A stretch of DNA of 64,000 nucleotides from Incurvaria masculella (lineage: Eukaryota; Arthropoda; Insecta; Lepidoptera; Incurvariidae): positions 18,250,501 to 18,314,500 of the forward strand of contig OX335651.1 of the NCBI GenBank assembly GCA_946894095.1. Reading direction: 5' to 3'. A model generated the notes under the pieces. That model ran no database searches and was not told where the DNA came from. It saw only the letters and a program-made list of their open reading frames with translations. Shown in pieces: positions 48,301 through 57,800 of this stretch (positions are counted from its first letter, which is position 1; each line of letters begins with the position of its first letter). A program made the position numbers and the translations under genes.

Positions 48301-48334
48301 ATTGGCTGCCAGCGTCTTCGCACTCGCCGCGTGA
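30362..48334 (+). CDS. APN: Aminopeptidase N, gene B (complete, 15 coding exons)
   Basis: M1 zinc aminopeptidase paralogue of 957 aa. Exons: 30362-30613, 31974-32254, 32639-32794, 33375-33698, 34283-34466, 35568-35806, 37059-37248, 37588-37774, 38168-38265, 38489-38668, 39606-39787, 41448-41615, 43742-43885, 44974-45058, 48131-48334. Phases match gene A exon by exon, and six exons (4, 5, 9, 10, 12, 13) have the same length as in A. Signal peptide MVRVLLLVLGLALFGFAQG; zinc ligands H363, H367, E386 (HEIVH); Tyr449 (SYSKGA). The substrate-binding GAMEN is AGTEN (327-331). C735/C742 are kept, but the second disulfide pair is replaced by T769 and A805. The C-terminus is Ala/Leu-rich (ALLLAASVFALAA), fitting a GPI signal. 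Zinc site intact, so probably active with altered specificity; that is inference. Introns hold most of the R2-R5 and R10 insertions. Confidence 0.95.
31405..31895 (+). mobile_element. Non-LTR retrotransposon 3' end in gene B intron 1
   Basis: Bases 31411-31499 read WNQLPLDVRTSQSINIFKER and a stop soon after, the usual C-terminus of several insect LINE reverse transcriptases. An AT-rich 3' region with TA repeats and an ATTTC tail (about 31880-31895) follow. A TC-rich low-complexity tract lies upstream at 30720-30815. Confidence 0.65.
34283..34466 (+). other. Gene B exon 5: zinc-binding catalytic exon
   Basis: Encodes HEIVHSWFGN and INEGYASYF with all zinc ligands. The donor GTCTGT is weak; that of the matching exon in gene C (GTTCGT) is weak too. 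Confidence 0.93.
34681..35160 (+). mobile_element. R10 TTAA MITE in gene B intron 5
   Basis: 480 bp. Starts TTAAGGCGCTAGGACTAGCC and ends AATACCAGGGCCTTAA, imperfect inverted ends with TTAA at both. A second, interrupted copy spans 46176-47955. An R5 end fragment lies at 35318-35350. Confidence 0.72.
35947..36267 (+). mobile_element. R1 element in gene B intron 6
   Basis: Intact copy with a GGAC array (about 36168-36210) and terminal hairpin. Confidence 0.87.
36489..36955. mobile_element. TIR element with perfect 71-bp inverted repeats
   Basis: 467 bp. Left arm 36489-36559 and right arm 36885-36955 are exact inverse copies as I read them, beginning GGGGGAACGGCAGAACGTC. The interior carries four copies of a TTATACG...ATTATACG...TGCATG motif (near 36638, 36715, 36778, 36858). 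No coding and no clear target duplication. Confidence 0.85.
37478..37552 (-). mobile_element. R2 SINE fragment in gene B intron 7
   Basis: Short piece of the R2 distal end (GGCATGGATGGCTTATAATA, CTGTCATGTTAGCC). Confidence 0.5.
38851..39235 (-). mobile_element. R2 SINE in gene B intron 10
   Basis: Near full length (GACGTGGATGGCTAACATC ... GAGCACGGCTACACT ... AACAGCTCGTATTCG). The tRNA head at the right end is degenerate. Confidence 0.7.
39853..40402 (-). mobile_element. R3 TTAA MITE, first of a tandem pair
   Basis: TTAA at 39853-39856 and 40399-40402. Reverse orientation. It shares its right TTAA with the next copy. Confidence 0.87.
40399..40947 (-). mobile_element. R3 TTAA MITE, second of a tandem pair
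   Basis: Starts at the TTAA that ends the previous copy and ends at TTAA 40944-40947. Same orientation. The two differ at scattered positions, so this is two insertions or an old duplication rather than a recent one. Confidence 0.87.
40948..41447. other. Gene B intron 11, right part
   Basis: Contains a 105-codon open frame (41066-41383) with no domain, no repeats and no matching splice context. I treat it as chance. Nothing else recognised. Confidence 0.4.
41972..42320 (-). mobile_element. R2 SINE in gene B intron 12, interrupted twice
   Basis: R2 body with a 28-bp insertion at 42066-42093 and cut at 42320 by a full R4 element; its tRNA head resumes at 42997-43050 (CGCCATTTGGCTACAAGCCGC). 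The SINE predates both. Confidence 0.75.
42066..42093. mobile_element. 28-bp minimal TIR insertion with 8-bp target duplication
   Basis: Begins CACGGAGGA and ends TCCTCCGTG, the same tips as R4, with almost no interior. It is flanked by perfect 8-bp repeats TGCTAGGG (42058-42065 and 42094-42101). Intact R2 copies lack it at this point. Confidence 0.75.
42321..42996 (+). mobile_element. R4 hAT-like MITE inserted in an R2 SINE
   Basis: 676 bp, same ends and body as 19656-20370 with small deletions. Flanking 8-bp duplications are ATCCACCC and ATCCAGCC (one mismatch). No coding. Confidence 0.85.
42997..43050 (-). mobile_element. R2 SINE, tRNA head after the R4 insertion
   Basis: Continues the SINE at 41972-42320 and ends in the reverse of an A-box-like GGCTTGTAGCCAAATGGCGC. 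Confidence 0.65.
43176..43725 (+). mobile_element. R3 TTAA MITE ending 16 bp before gene B exon 13
   Basis: 550 bp with TTAA at 43176-43179 and 43722-43725. Only AAGTTCTCGCTTGCAG separates it from the exon, so the branch point of intron 12 should lie in or at the element's right terminal repeat. Confidence 0.87.
43984..44052 (-). repeat. R9 repeat fragment
   Basis: Reverse of part of 62118-62292 (CCGCGGATTCGATCAAC, AAGAAGAACCCGCAAA). Confidence 0.5.
44160..44575 (-). mobile_element. R2 tRNA-derived SINE in gene B intron 13
   Basis: Well-preserved full copy, close to 16876-17288. The - strand head contains TAGCCTAGTGGCG and GGTTCAAATCC boxes. Confidence 0.8.
44782..44913. repeat. Foldback hairpin in gene B intron 13
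   Basis: About 48-bp arms (44782-44830 and 44862-44911) carry TGTCTGCCTACAGAACCAAT and its exact inverse around a ~35-bp loop with a TAAA repeat. It lies some 60 bp before exon 14. Confidence 0.8.
45503..46147 (+). mobile_element. R5 hairpin element with (AGGTT)6 array in gene B intron 14
   Basis: Opposite orientation to 24968-25583, with the same long hairpin and six AGGTT units (45954-45983). The right end carries a duplicated terminus (GCTTTTTCTTTGAAGTCGG twice). Confidence 0.8.
46176..47955 (+). mobile_element. R10 TTAA MITE, interrupted by a 1.3-kb insert
   Basis: Left part 46176-46252 and right part 47575-47955 align with the uninterrupted copy at 34681-35160, with TTAA at both outer ends. 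The intervening sequence is described separately. Confidence 0.68.
46258..47569. mobile_element. Unidentified 1.3-kb insert in the R10 copy
   Basis: Flanked by GTGAG on both sides (46253-46257 and 47570-47574), a candidate 5-bp target duplication. More balanced in composition than the intron. I see no long frame, no terminal repeats and no similarity to other repeats here. Confidence 0.4.
48131..48334 (+). other. Gene B exon 15: C-terminal GPI-signal exon
   Basis: Very GC-rich, encoding 67 residues that end in a Leu/Ala-rich hydrophobic stretch after RGSAPA. It is separated from exon 14 by a 3.1-kb intron filled with repeats. Stop TGA at 48332-48334. Confidence 0.85.
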
Positions 48335-48359
48335 AATGTTAAATATTTGTCAAGATATT

Positions 48360-48365
48360 AATAAA
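48360..48365 (+). terminator. Gene B polyadenylation signal
   Basis: AATAAA 26 bases after the stop codon, followed by a T/GT-rich stretch (GGGTTTTATTGGTGTCC). The 3' UTR would be very short. Confidence 0.6.
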
Positions 48366-48728
48366 ATGTTCTCAGTTAACTGGGTTTTATTGGTGTCCTT
48401 CCTCATATTACCTGTAACCTGGGAGTCTTCAACCATACCAAATATATGTTTTCGTTTTCCTAAAATTAATGCTTGTGCAACGAGAAAAAATATAATTAAA
48501 GAATAAATATAGATAGCAAAAACAAAACGGCCAACGAGGAAAAAACCTCTTTTTCTCATTGAATACGACACATAAAATGTTACTAGACTAACGTGGATTT
48601 TGCCCAGATTCATGCTTCTTAAAGTTGCAATGAACTTACTGACGAGATAGTTAATGTTTGGTTACCATACATTGATAGCTATGTAATCACGCATTAGTAG
48701 GTGCCGTCTTTAAAAAAACGCATCTAAA

Positions 48729-49085
48729 CCCATTCCCAAAGGAAAGTGGTGTGATGCGATCGGATTCTCATTTTTGTCGGGTAAATTTTCAATGCCTCAT
48801 CGACAATATTTCATACAATCTATTGGTGCTAACTTTTGTTGGTGCTCTTTGAGCCATGATGTTTCGGACATATTGCCCCATGGGTGACTACCCTTTTTTC
48901 TTGAATGCGATCCTTCCTAAGCGACCAGATCCACCGTCATGATATTACCCCAACACAGTTCTTTCCCGAAATAGGTTGCCATGACAGGACATTTCCCTTA
49001 TGAGCACGGGCTGCGCTGAGGTGGATGCTAAGCGCAAGCAATTCTTCATTGCAGCTTCGACCATCTTTTCATCCAATATCTATCT
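48729..49085 (-). mobile_element. R2 SINE fragments between genes B and C
   Basis: Two adjoining diverged pieces (48729-48840 and 48905-49085) carry parts of the R2 body (CATTCCCAAAGGAA, TATGAGCACGGGCT, TTCATCCAATATC). Confidence 0.55.
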
Positions 49086-50758
49086 ATCTGCAGGACGTAT
49101 TTATTCAACGGTAAGGTACTTAGAGGATAATGAGGTGATCGAGTTCCATACAATGAGTCGTGCCTGTTTCCTGAGTAAAATGAAGAAATATTTTTCTAAA
49201 ATTTTGCATATTCACAAAAAAATCAAAACGTACAGACGTAGCTTTCAGTTGATCTATATAATGTGTTAAACAGACAGGAGCCATTGTAAGGAACTCGATC
49301 AGCTCACTATCCTCTTAATACAGTGAGAAAAATAAGAAAAAAATATAGTGTGAGCATTGAAAGTGAGTGGGTTGATTCCTTGCCAGTCCCACGCTGAGCG
49401 ATGGTATAAATAGACTAGGAGGTCGCGACAAAAACAGTAACGATAACGTAAATGGCTGAAACTGCGTTCACGGGTTAAGGACTAGCCCTTTGAAGCTAGA
49501 TGTGTCAGTCTGCCTATTCCAAGTGGTTACGTTGAGTAGATAAGGCGCCTGAAAAAGTAGTTATGGTGAAAAACAACTTTTATGATAAGGTAAATGGATG
49601 CAAATGCCGAAGCATGAAAGTATCAGTACATACTTGGTTAGCAATACAAAAAACTGAACAAATCTTTGGTTGCATTTCGTAGTTATAGGCGATTTAGGTT
49701 ACAGATGTAACTTTAGGTATACTTAATATTTAATTTAAAACTCGACTGGTTATTGTTGTAAAATTAATAAGTATCAATGTTTCTAAATAATCAGTATATT
49801 CAAAAGCATGTACATATCAACGTCGAATTTATATAGCCAATCTAGATAACGCAACAACTTGGCACAGGCAGACCTACACATTTAGCATCAGATGGTTGGT
49901 ATCTAACCTGTGAACCTAAATTCAGCCATTGAGACCAAAAATGTCGTGACCTCCCGGAATAAAAGGGAACGGAGGGACCGCGTTATGAAGCTCTGACGAG
50001 CATTCGTCATCACTTCTGAGTTCGAGGGTCTCTCAATTCAGGGGTAGATATTTTTAAATAAGCTAATAGTTTCCGAGATATTGATGTAAGGAAATCGCGA
50101 ATTTGGTCACAACTAAGAGACAAGAAACTTCCGGTTGACTGAGAAACTTAAAATTTGGCGTGACAGAAATGAAGAAAACAATCCCGGATATCGATAAAAC
50201 GCGTATGAACTCTTCGGTCACCCATCCAAGTAATTAACCTCAACGTTGTTTAACCTCAGTGATCGGACGGAATGTGAAATTTGGTTTCTGAAACACAATA
50301 GTTTTATGCATGCAGAAATGCGTGCCGAAAATTATATGATAAAGAGCGGTTCATTAGTATTGTGAGAGTACAATGTTATCTTAGTAGTTTAAGTAATTTA
50401 TCACTACAATAAAATATTTTGTTCCAGAAACAATTGTCAGCACATTCCGAAACCGAATTGATAAAGTTTTATTTACTTAGATTATCACCGATAAATTTTG
50501 TTAATTAGCCTGATATCGCTATTGATATGACATTCACTGTAAATGAGGGACGAATTTGCTCATTTGGGTATAGAAGCCGTTGAGGAAGGGATTTACTTGA
50601 ACAAATAAGTAAGTTTTAGCAATAATTAACTTATCCTTACCTAACTTAATACTACCTTCATTACGAGTTATACCAATACTTGCGTTGGCTACTGAGTTGT
50701 CTTTTCAAAATGTCAATGTAGTTGTAGGATTTCTTTAAAGCATTTAAACAAGTTGCCA
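49086..50758. other. Intergenic region, unassigned
   Basis: No gene and no repeat family that I can name in these 1.7 kb. Confidence 0.4.
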
Positions 50759-51033
50759 GAGGGTGCCAACGGAACCCTATTTCTAAGCCTCCGCTGTGCG
50801 TCCCTCCGTCCGACCGACCGTCTGGCACAGGGCTGTATCTCACGAACCGTAATAGGTAGGAAGCTGAATTTTTCACAGAATGTATATTTATTGTGCCGCT
50901 ATATTAACAAATAGGTGAAATAAAAAAATGTAAAACATAAAGGAGGGCCTTATAAAAATAAAAGTTTTTTTGTGTTAAATCTTACCGCGGAACCGTTCGT
51001 GTGCGAATCCGACTCGCACTTGGCCGGTTTTTA
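50759..51033 (-). mobile_element. R1 element, 5'-truncated
   Basis: Lacks the terminal AGGGTTCCGTACCC segment and has a degenerate array (GTCCCTCCGTCCGACCGACC); ends CACTTGGCCGG. An old copy. Confidence 0.75.
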
Positions 51034-51860
51034 TTTAGAAAGTGTACGATAGAAACATCTTCCTAACAGCTGAGTCATAAATTTAGACGTGCGTTTGGTG
51101 AAATCGCATACAATTGGAAAATTTTGCTACGCTTTCTACGAGATGCTGTCCTTCATCGAATACTGTAAGCTCTTTTAGTGACATTGGGTATCATGATTTC
51201 AAATCATCGTGCTACTCCAGAAGAGGATTAAATACTTATTGCTCAACAAATAACATTATATTTTTTTATCTACCTGAAAACTTATAAAATGTTGTGATCT
51301 TTGCAATTGTTTTATCGTTAATGTTATTAACATCTGTTTTATTTAATAGCAATAGATTGCTTTTGGGAAAAAAAAATCTTCTTCATTTATTTATATTTAT
51401 TTCTAACTCATATATACAGCGCGTAATATGTGACTATGTGTCTGTCGGACGTATATGTGAATATAAGGCTCTAATATTTATTTGGAGCATAAAATGTCCA
51501 GTAAAGTTACATCAAAAAGTTATTAATAAAATTAGTTTTCGCGCGCAAAATACTACGGTAGTGTGACCCGACCCGATCCGATACATTCTGTATATATACT
51601 AGTAAATGATAGATATATAGATGCAGTTTTAGTTTTTATGAAAATCGGCCTCTTGACTCATTTGAGTGTTTTTCGCTATTTCTTATAATTTAGGATTTGG
51701 GCGTGTAACATACTTAAAGGTTTTACTTTCTTAATATGTAAAAAATTGGGTAATATAATAATACAAGTTGTATAAGTTCTTAGTAACACATAATTTGGAA
51801 GCAAGTTAAAAAAAGAAATCAGATAGAGTGTCAACACACAATGATCTTTTTTTTGCATCC
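51034..51860. other. Upstream region of gene C
   Basis: AT-rich. An acceptor TTTGCATCCAG (ending 51862) precedes the start codon by five bases, as in gene B, so a noncoding first exon is likely upstream. No promoter could be fixed. Confidence 0.35.
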
Positions 51861-51867
51861 AGCCACA

Positions 51868-54800
51868 ATGTGGGTGGTCAGACTAGCGCTGCTACCAGCG
51901 CTCTTGGCCCTCGTCTCCGGCGACTTACCCCTCGATATCCAGTACTCCAACCTGGTTCGCAACGACAACGACCTCTCCATCTACCGCCTCTCCGAAGACA
52001 TCTTGCCGAACCATTACAACATCGAGATCACTCCCTACTTTGAGGCCACTCAAAACAGAGAAGCCTTCACGTTCGATGGCTTGGTGGACATTGATATCAC
52101 TGTAAGTAAATACAATTCATATCTTTAATCATGAAAAATGGTGAGTGCCTATTGAAATGTAATAATTGCCACAAATACGTAGCTGACTTTTGTTCTCAAA
52201 CACAAATTTTGTAACAGAATCGGTCACCAAAATTTTACTGATTCAACATGTTATTATTATTATTCTAGTTTTTTTATTGAACCTGACATAGATGACTGAT
52301 ACCACACAACTACCATCATGATATTAACCCTATACACCACATTCACGAAGTAAGTAGATGGCGTAGCAGGACCTTCCCTTTATGAGCACGTCTACAACCA
52401 TAGTTCAACCATACCATAGCATACCTAGTAGGAGAATGGGACATATAGTTTTACATGGTTTCCAAACTATGGAACAGCTCGCATTCGTAATAAAATGCAC
52501 TTATCCAACAGAAAAAAATGGAGCATGACCGGAGCGAGGATTTGAACCCACAACCTTTAGTATGAAAGGCAAGTTCTCTATCCCCTACACCATGATTTGC
52601 ATAATAGAAATCCTTTCAAATTGCTTACAGGTGCAAGTGGAAAATCTTAATCAAATCGTCATCCAAGAGAACGTCCTCCAAATTCTTGGGGTAACCGTCC
52701 TGGACTCTGCTGGATCTCCTATTGCACTGGACCCATTCAATCCGTTTGAACGTCTCCGTGATTACCACTTACTTCGGATCAATCTTGCCGAGGGCACGTC
52801 ACTGGTCAGTGGGCAGGACTACAAAATCAGAGTGACTTATCTGGGAAACATCAATGAGACACCGCTGACGAGAGGAGTTTTTCGGGGCAGTTACAGAGAC
52901 GCCAACAATAACATTAGGTAAATTTATATTTTAGTGAGCCATGATCCTTAAAAAACCCACTGTCAGAACCTTTTTTATTCCAACCAGCGAGGAAATATTT
53001 GAAAGGAAAACAAAAATTCAAAGACAATTTTACGTTCTTGTATTAAAGACTAGTTTCTTACCGAATAAGTTTTACCTTTAATTATTTTTTTTTATTTGAA
53101 TATTTCTAAATCATGCAGAGTAGGTTTTTTATTGTTATAAGCAGTAAGAGGATTACCATAAACAATATTATCCTATAACTAAAATAATATACATTACAAA
53201 TTAAATTACATAACATAACATGTGTTTGTGTAGTAACTCATTTCCTTTATCATTTAGGAGCGTTTTATATTGCAGGATTTATCCAATAATGCTAAACATC
53301 ATGCACAAAACATTAATTTGTCAATCATTTTCTGATGACAAACTATATTCTTCTTAGAATGTTTGAAATTGCAGTCTCATTGTATTAAGATTAATGATAA
53401 ATTGGAACACTGCACTTCACATTTCAGATGGTACGCGGCGACGCACTTTCAGCCAACGAACGCGCGCCAGGCATTCCCAGGATTCGATGAGCCCGGGTTC
53501 AAGGCCACCTTCGATCTCATCATCAACAGACCCATCGACTTTACAGACACCTTTTCAAATATGCCCATCGCTAGAATAGAAACGTATGTTCAACCAAACG
53601 ATAATAATTTCGGAACATCAGTACTTGTTAGAGTTTAGTTAGTAAAGTGTGTGCCTCAATTTTGTATACGGCTGCCGATAAGTGATAATTGTACACTTTC
53701 TTTTGATGTGCTTTATTATAATTATACTGGGTCACGTTAGAATAGGTGTTTTTATAAATCTGTACTGCTAGATTTAATATCAATTTGCAATAGTTATGCT
53801 CATCGAAGTATTAGAAAAGTTAGAATGTGTCTCATGGGATAGCATTTGTATTTAATATATTTTTTTATTTATATTTTGCTTGCAGTTGTTACAGCCAAAT
53901 TATAATTACGATATTGTAACCATAATAATGTAATTAAAACATGCTTGCACGATTCAATTTATTTGCTAACTTTTTTAAATACTTAGCATTTGAATAGAAC
54001 GCCGAAGTTGTTTACTATTTTAGTTTAATTATTTAAATTAACAACATGAAATTAATTGCAGAAATGGTGATCGCGTACGCGAGATCTTCAATACAACGCC
54101 GCGGATGCCAACTTACCTTTTGACTTTCCACATCAGTGAGGAGTTCGAAGCCATTGCGGATAACAATGACGAATCTAGGTCTAACTCATTTATTTACTGC
54201 GGTGATGATCAACTCCTAGATAAACTACTCAACATACGTTTTTAATATGTCATCTTTTTTTAATTACTGCTTCAACTTATTATTCTAAGCCAAGTGCTTA
54301 TTTTTATTTAATTTATTTGACACTTAAAGGGCCTTTATTACTAAAGTGCTGATCATCTTGTACTGGTATTGATTGCAAGCTGCTAATAATGGCCCTCAAT
54401 ATGTGCCCATTAAGTTAAACGACAGTAGGTAAAAAAGGCCCTAAGACTGCTTCACGTCTCAATCTACCGGAGTTGAAACACCAGCAACCACACCTTCTTG
54501 ATTGTATTGAAACTTTTTGTATTATCACTTCGAAAGCTTACTTATCGTATTATTGCAGATCTTACCGTATCCTGGCAAGGCCAAATGCCCAGGGCCAGGG
54601 AGATTATGCTCAAGAAGTAGGAATAGACGTTACCGCATGGCTAGAGAATTATTTCGACATCCCATACTACGCCATGGGTGATAATATGAAGAATGATCAG
54701 ATTTCTTCCCCCGATTGGGCTTCTGGGGCCACTGAGAACTGGGGCTTGGTTAGTTACAGGTAAGAATCATTCAATTTTACGTCGTTTAACTCGACCATCG

Positions 54801-57800
54801 CATTATTTGCATTGAACTGTAAATGTATTGCCCTTACAACCGAAGATAAGGTACATGCAAAAATTGCGCTAAATGTAAAGCTGTGCGACCATTACGTGAT
54901 AGCAAAACGACAAACTCTGCCTTCGTCTTCATCATCTGCTATTGCCGGCTTGCAATAGCAACATCGGTGAAAACATCATTTTCCTGGGCAGCCTAAATGA
55001 TATAGAAGGCCGCCACGAATAATTATTCGCCAGCTTCGCATCCACTACGGTGTCAGTTCTTACGCATTCCCAAAGGAATAATATGAGCACGGCTATATTG
55101 AACTGGCTGGAAAAAATCAACAATTTTCAATCCCGTTTTGACAGTATCAATCCAGGCGGGCATATAAGTGGAGAAGTATCAAACAAAGTGCGTCCGTAAC
55201 TGCTAAGTGTGCACATATATACACACAGTATTAAAGTGGATAGGTTCAGGGCGGAGACGTCCAGTTCAATCAGAAAAAAAACCTACATTTTGTGATAGGT
55301 ACTGAACAATTCGAAACGAAAATACACTTGTTAATAAAAAAGAAAAAAGTGGATGCAAAAGACTACAAGCCACGTTCACAAAATGTCTGGATAACCATGG
55401 AGGTGAAAAAAATACCTCCATATGGATAACGTATCTTTTCTTATTTTTATGTTATAATCGACACATGGTGTACGCAAAGCCCTCACATAAGAGGTGCCCG
55501 ACGAAGCCCGTGGACATTTGAACCTACACGGGGGCAGAGAAAACCATACCACTTACCTCTTTCTTTGTAATCTACGACGGTTGCTTTGCATCAGTTTTCG
55601 GTGAAATAAAAAGAGAAAACCCATGCCGTTTGTGTTGATTTAAAATTATGTAGTTTCAACCATCCACATCTATAGTCATAGTTCACTCGTATGCCGCGTC
55701 TCTGCCTAGTCGTAGTTCACTCTAGATATGCCGCGTCTCTGCCGATAACTTTAATATTACAAATCTATTATTTGTATGTAAATGTTTAGAGAACTTCGTC
55801 TTCTTTACGAGGAGGGCCAGACTAACGCGTTAGACCGCCAGTCCATCCTGACCATCACAGCTCACGAACTCGCTCACAAGTGGTTTGGAAACCTGATCAC
55901 CTGCAAGTGGTGGGACAACATCTGGATCAATGAGGGCTTCGCCAGCTACTTCGAGTACTTCGCTGCCCATGGGGTTCGTCGTAATTTAAAATCTACGCCT
56001 TTAAAGCTTATTTGTCATAAATCTGCAGATCTACTGTGCTAATAGCTATAATCAGTAGATTTAAAACTATAAAACATGTGTATTTTCTCTGGATTGCACA
56101 CTTTTGCCTGTTTCCTGCCGGTCTGTTGCAAAATATTCAATCCATTTCAGGTATATTGCATTCATAATACAGAGTCTACCATATTTTGTATCACTTTCAT
56201 CTTAAAAATTAGAGTTGTTACCATTTTAAGTCAAGAAATGATATTAAGTTTTCTCTCGATGTGTCAAGTTGTGCTAATTTCGTTTAAAAAATTCGAGCAA
56301 AATCATGACAATACACAATGTTCACATGACTGTATTGTTCGATGCACAGCACATGCTTGTTATGATAGGTGACATACATTAATCACTGCAATTAATCATG
56401 TTCCTTTAATAATGCAAATGTTTTGCTGAAGATCTGTCTTATCTGCCGAGTATTCGAAATTCGACCGTTTCCATTTAAGGTCAGTCCCCAAAACGAGCTG
56501 GACCAGCAGTTCAACGTCATGTACCTTCACACCTCCCTCTCGTCGGACTCGTCGCTCGGCACGCCGCCCCTCAACAATCCGAACGTCTACACGCCAGAGC
56601 AGGTCACCGGACACTTCGGCACCATCACGTACGCCAAGGGGGCGGCGTTGCTGAGAATGCTGGAGTACCTGATGACGCCGCCGACCTTCAGAAAGGCACT
56701 GAACTATTTCCTCTTGGACCGGTACGTGGAAACTCTGTGAATTATGGAGGAAATGCAATCCACCTAGAAAGTAGTTAAATTTTTGTAAAGTTAACATAAA
56801 TTGTCTTAACCATAATAACTTTGAAAGGTTTTCTTCAGAAACAATTTGCTGATTCAGAAATCAAACCACTGATCGTGAAAGAAGTCCAGCTTTAATTATG
56901 AAACAAAAACACATTATTTAAAGATATAAAGCTGTTACAAGAACCACTTTAATAATATACTGCGGGTGGCGATATTGTCAGACGGTTACTAATCGTGAAA
57001 ACAATATCGATTTATTCATGCCCAGCCTTGCAGTATTTTCATAAATAGTCGTTCTTTTTTTGCTCTAATTAACGTGTCCTTGCTTCACAGTTGACTCTAA
57101 ATATGTACATATTATATTCTTTGAAAGAAGCGAAGAAGAGTTTATCTTCTTAAATCTAGGTGCATTCTTATAAATTTAATACTAAAATTGTTTGCAGCTC
57201 ATATGAATACGCTCTCCCAGAGCACATGTATGCGGCGTTTGCTCGCGCTGCCACCGAGGATGGAACTATGAATATCTTCCCTGGTGTGGACATCGCTCAG
57301 TTCTTCCAGACCTGGATCGACCAGGCCGGTTATCCAGTTCTCGATGTTGATGTGGACATGAGCAGTGGCGAGATTACACTTACCCAGGTATGTGACAATA
57401 TCGAGGATTTTTCCTCTTTGGGTTTATCAGATTATAATTGGTTGTGTGTTGTTTTAGTATCCTCTCGTACTAAAAAGCTTGCTTGATCTACATACAATAC
57501 AATAGGAATGGAAAATTTGATGTGTCCTTTATAAAGGCTTATTTCTAGCGCCGTTTCTATTTAATTCCAAAGACGCAAGGACCGATCCCTCTGAGACTCC
57601 ATATTTGGCTTTGAAACAATTTGACATTACCTTTTATTGAAGTATTTTCTTACATTCTACTTGATAATGTGTATATTCAATTTATTATTCTCAAGGTAGC
57701 TTCTAAACTCTTCCAAGGCCGTAGAATTCCTTTTAATTTAGAAGTTCATATTAATTAACAAGGCCTTTGGAGAGGTCCAGAAATAGACTGGGTGTATTTG

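Noticed and set aside
51841..51867. Upstream in-frame ATG for gene C
   Set aside because: It lies upstream of a probable splice acceptor (AG 51861-51862), and the ATG at 51868 starts a normal signal peptide in the same place relative to the acceptor as in gene B.
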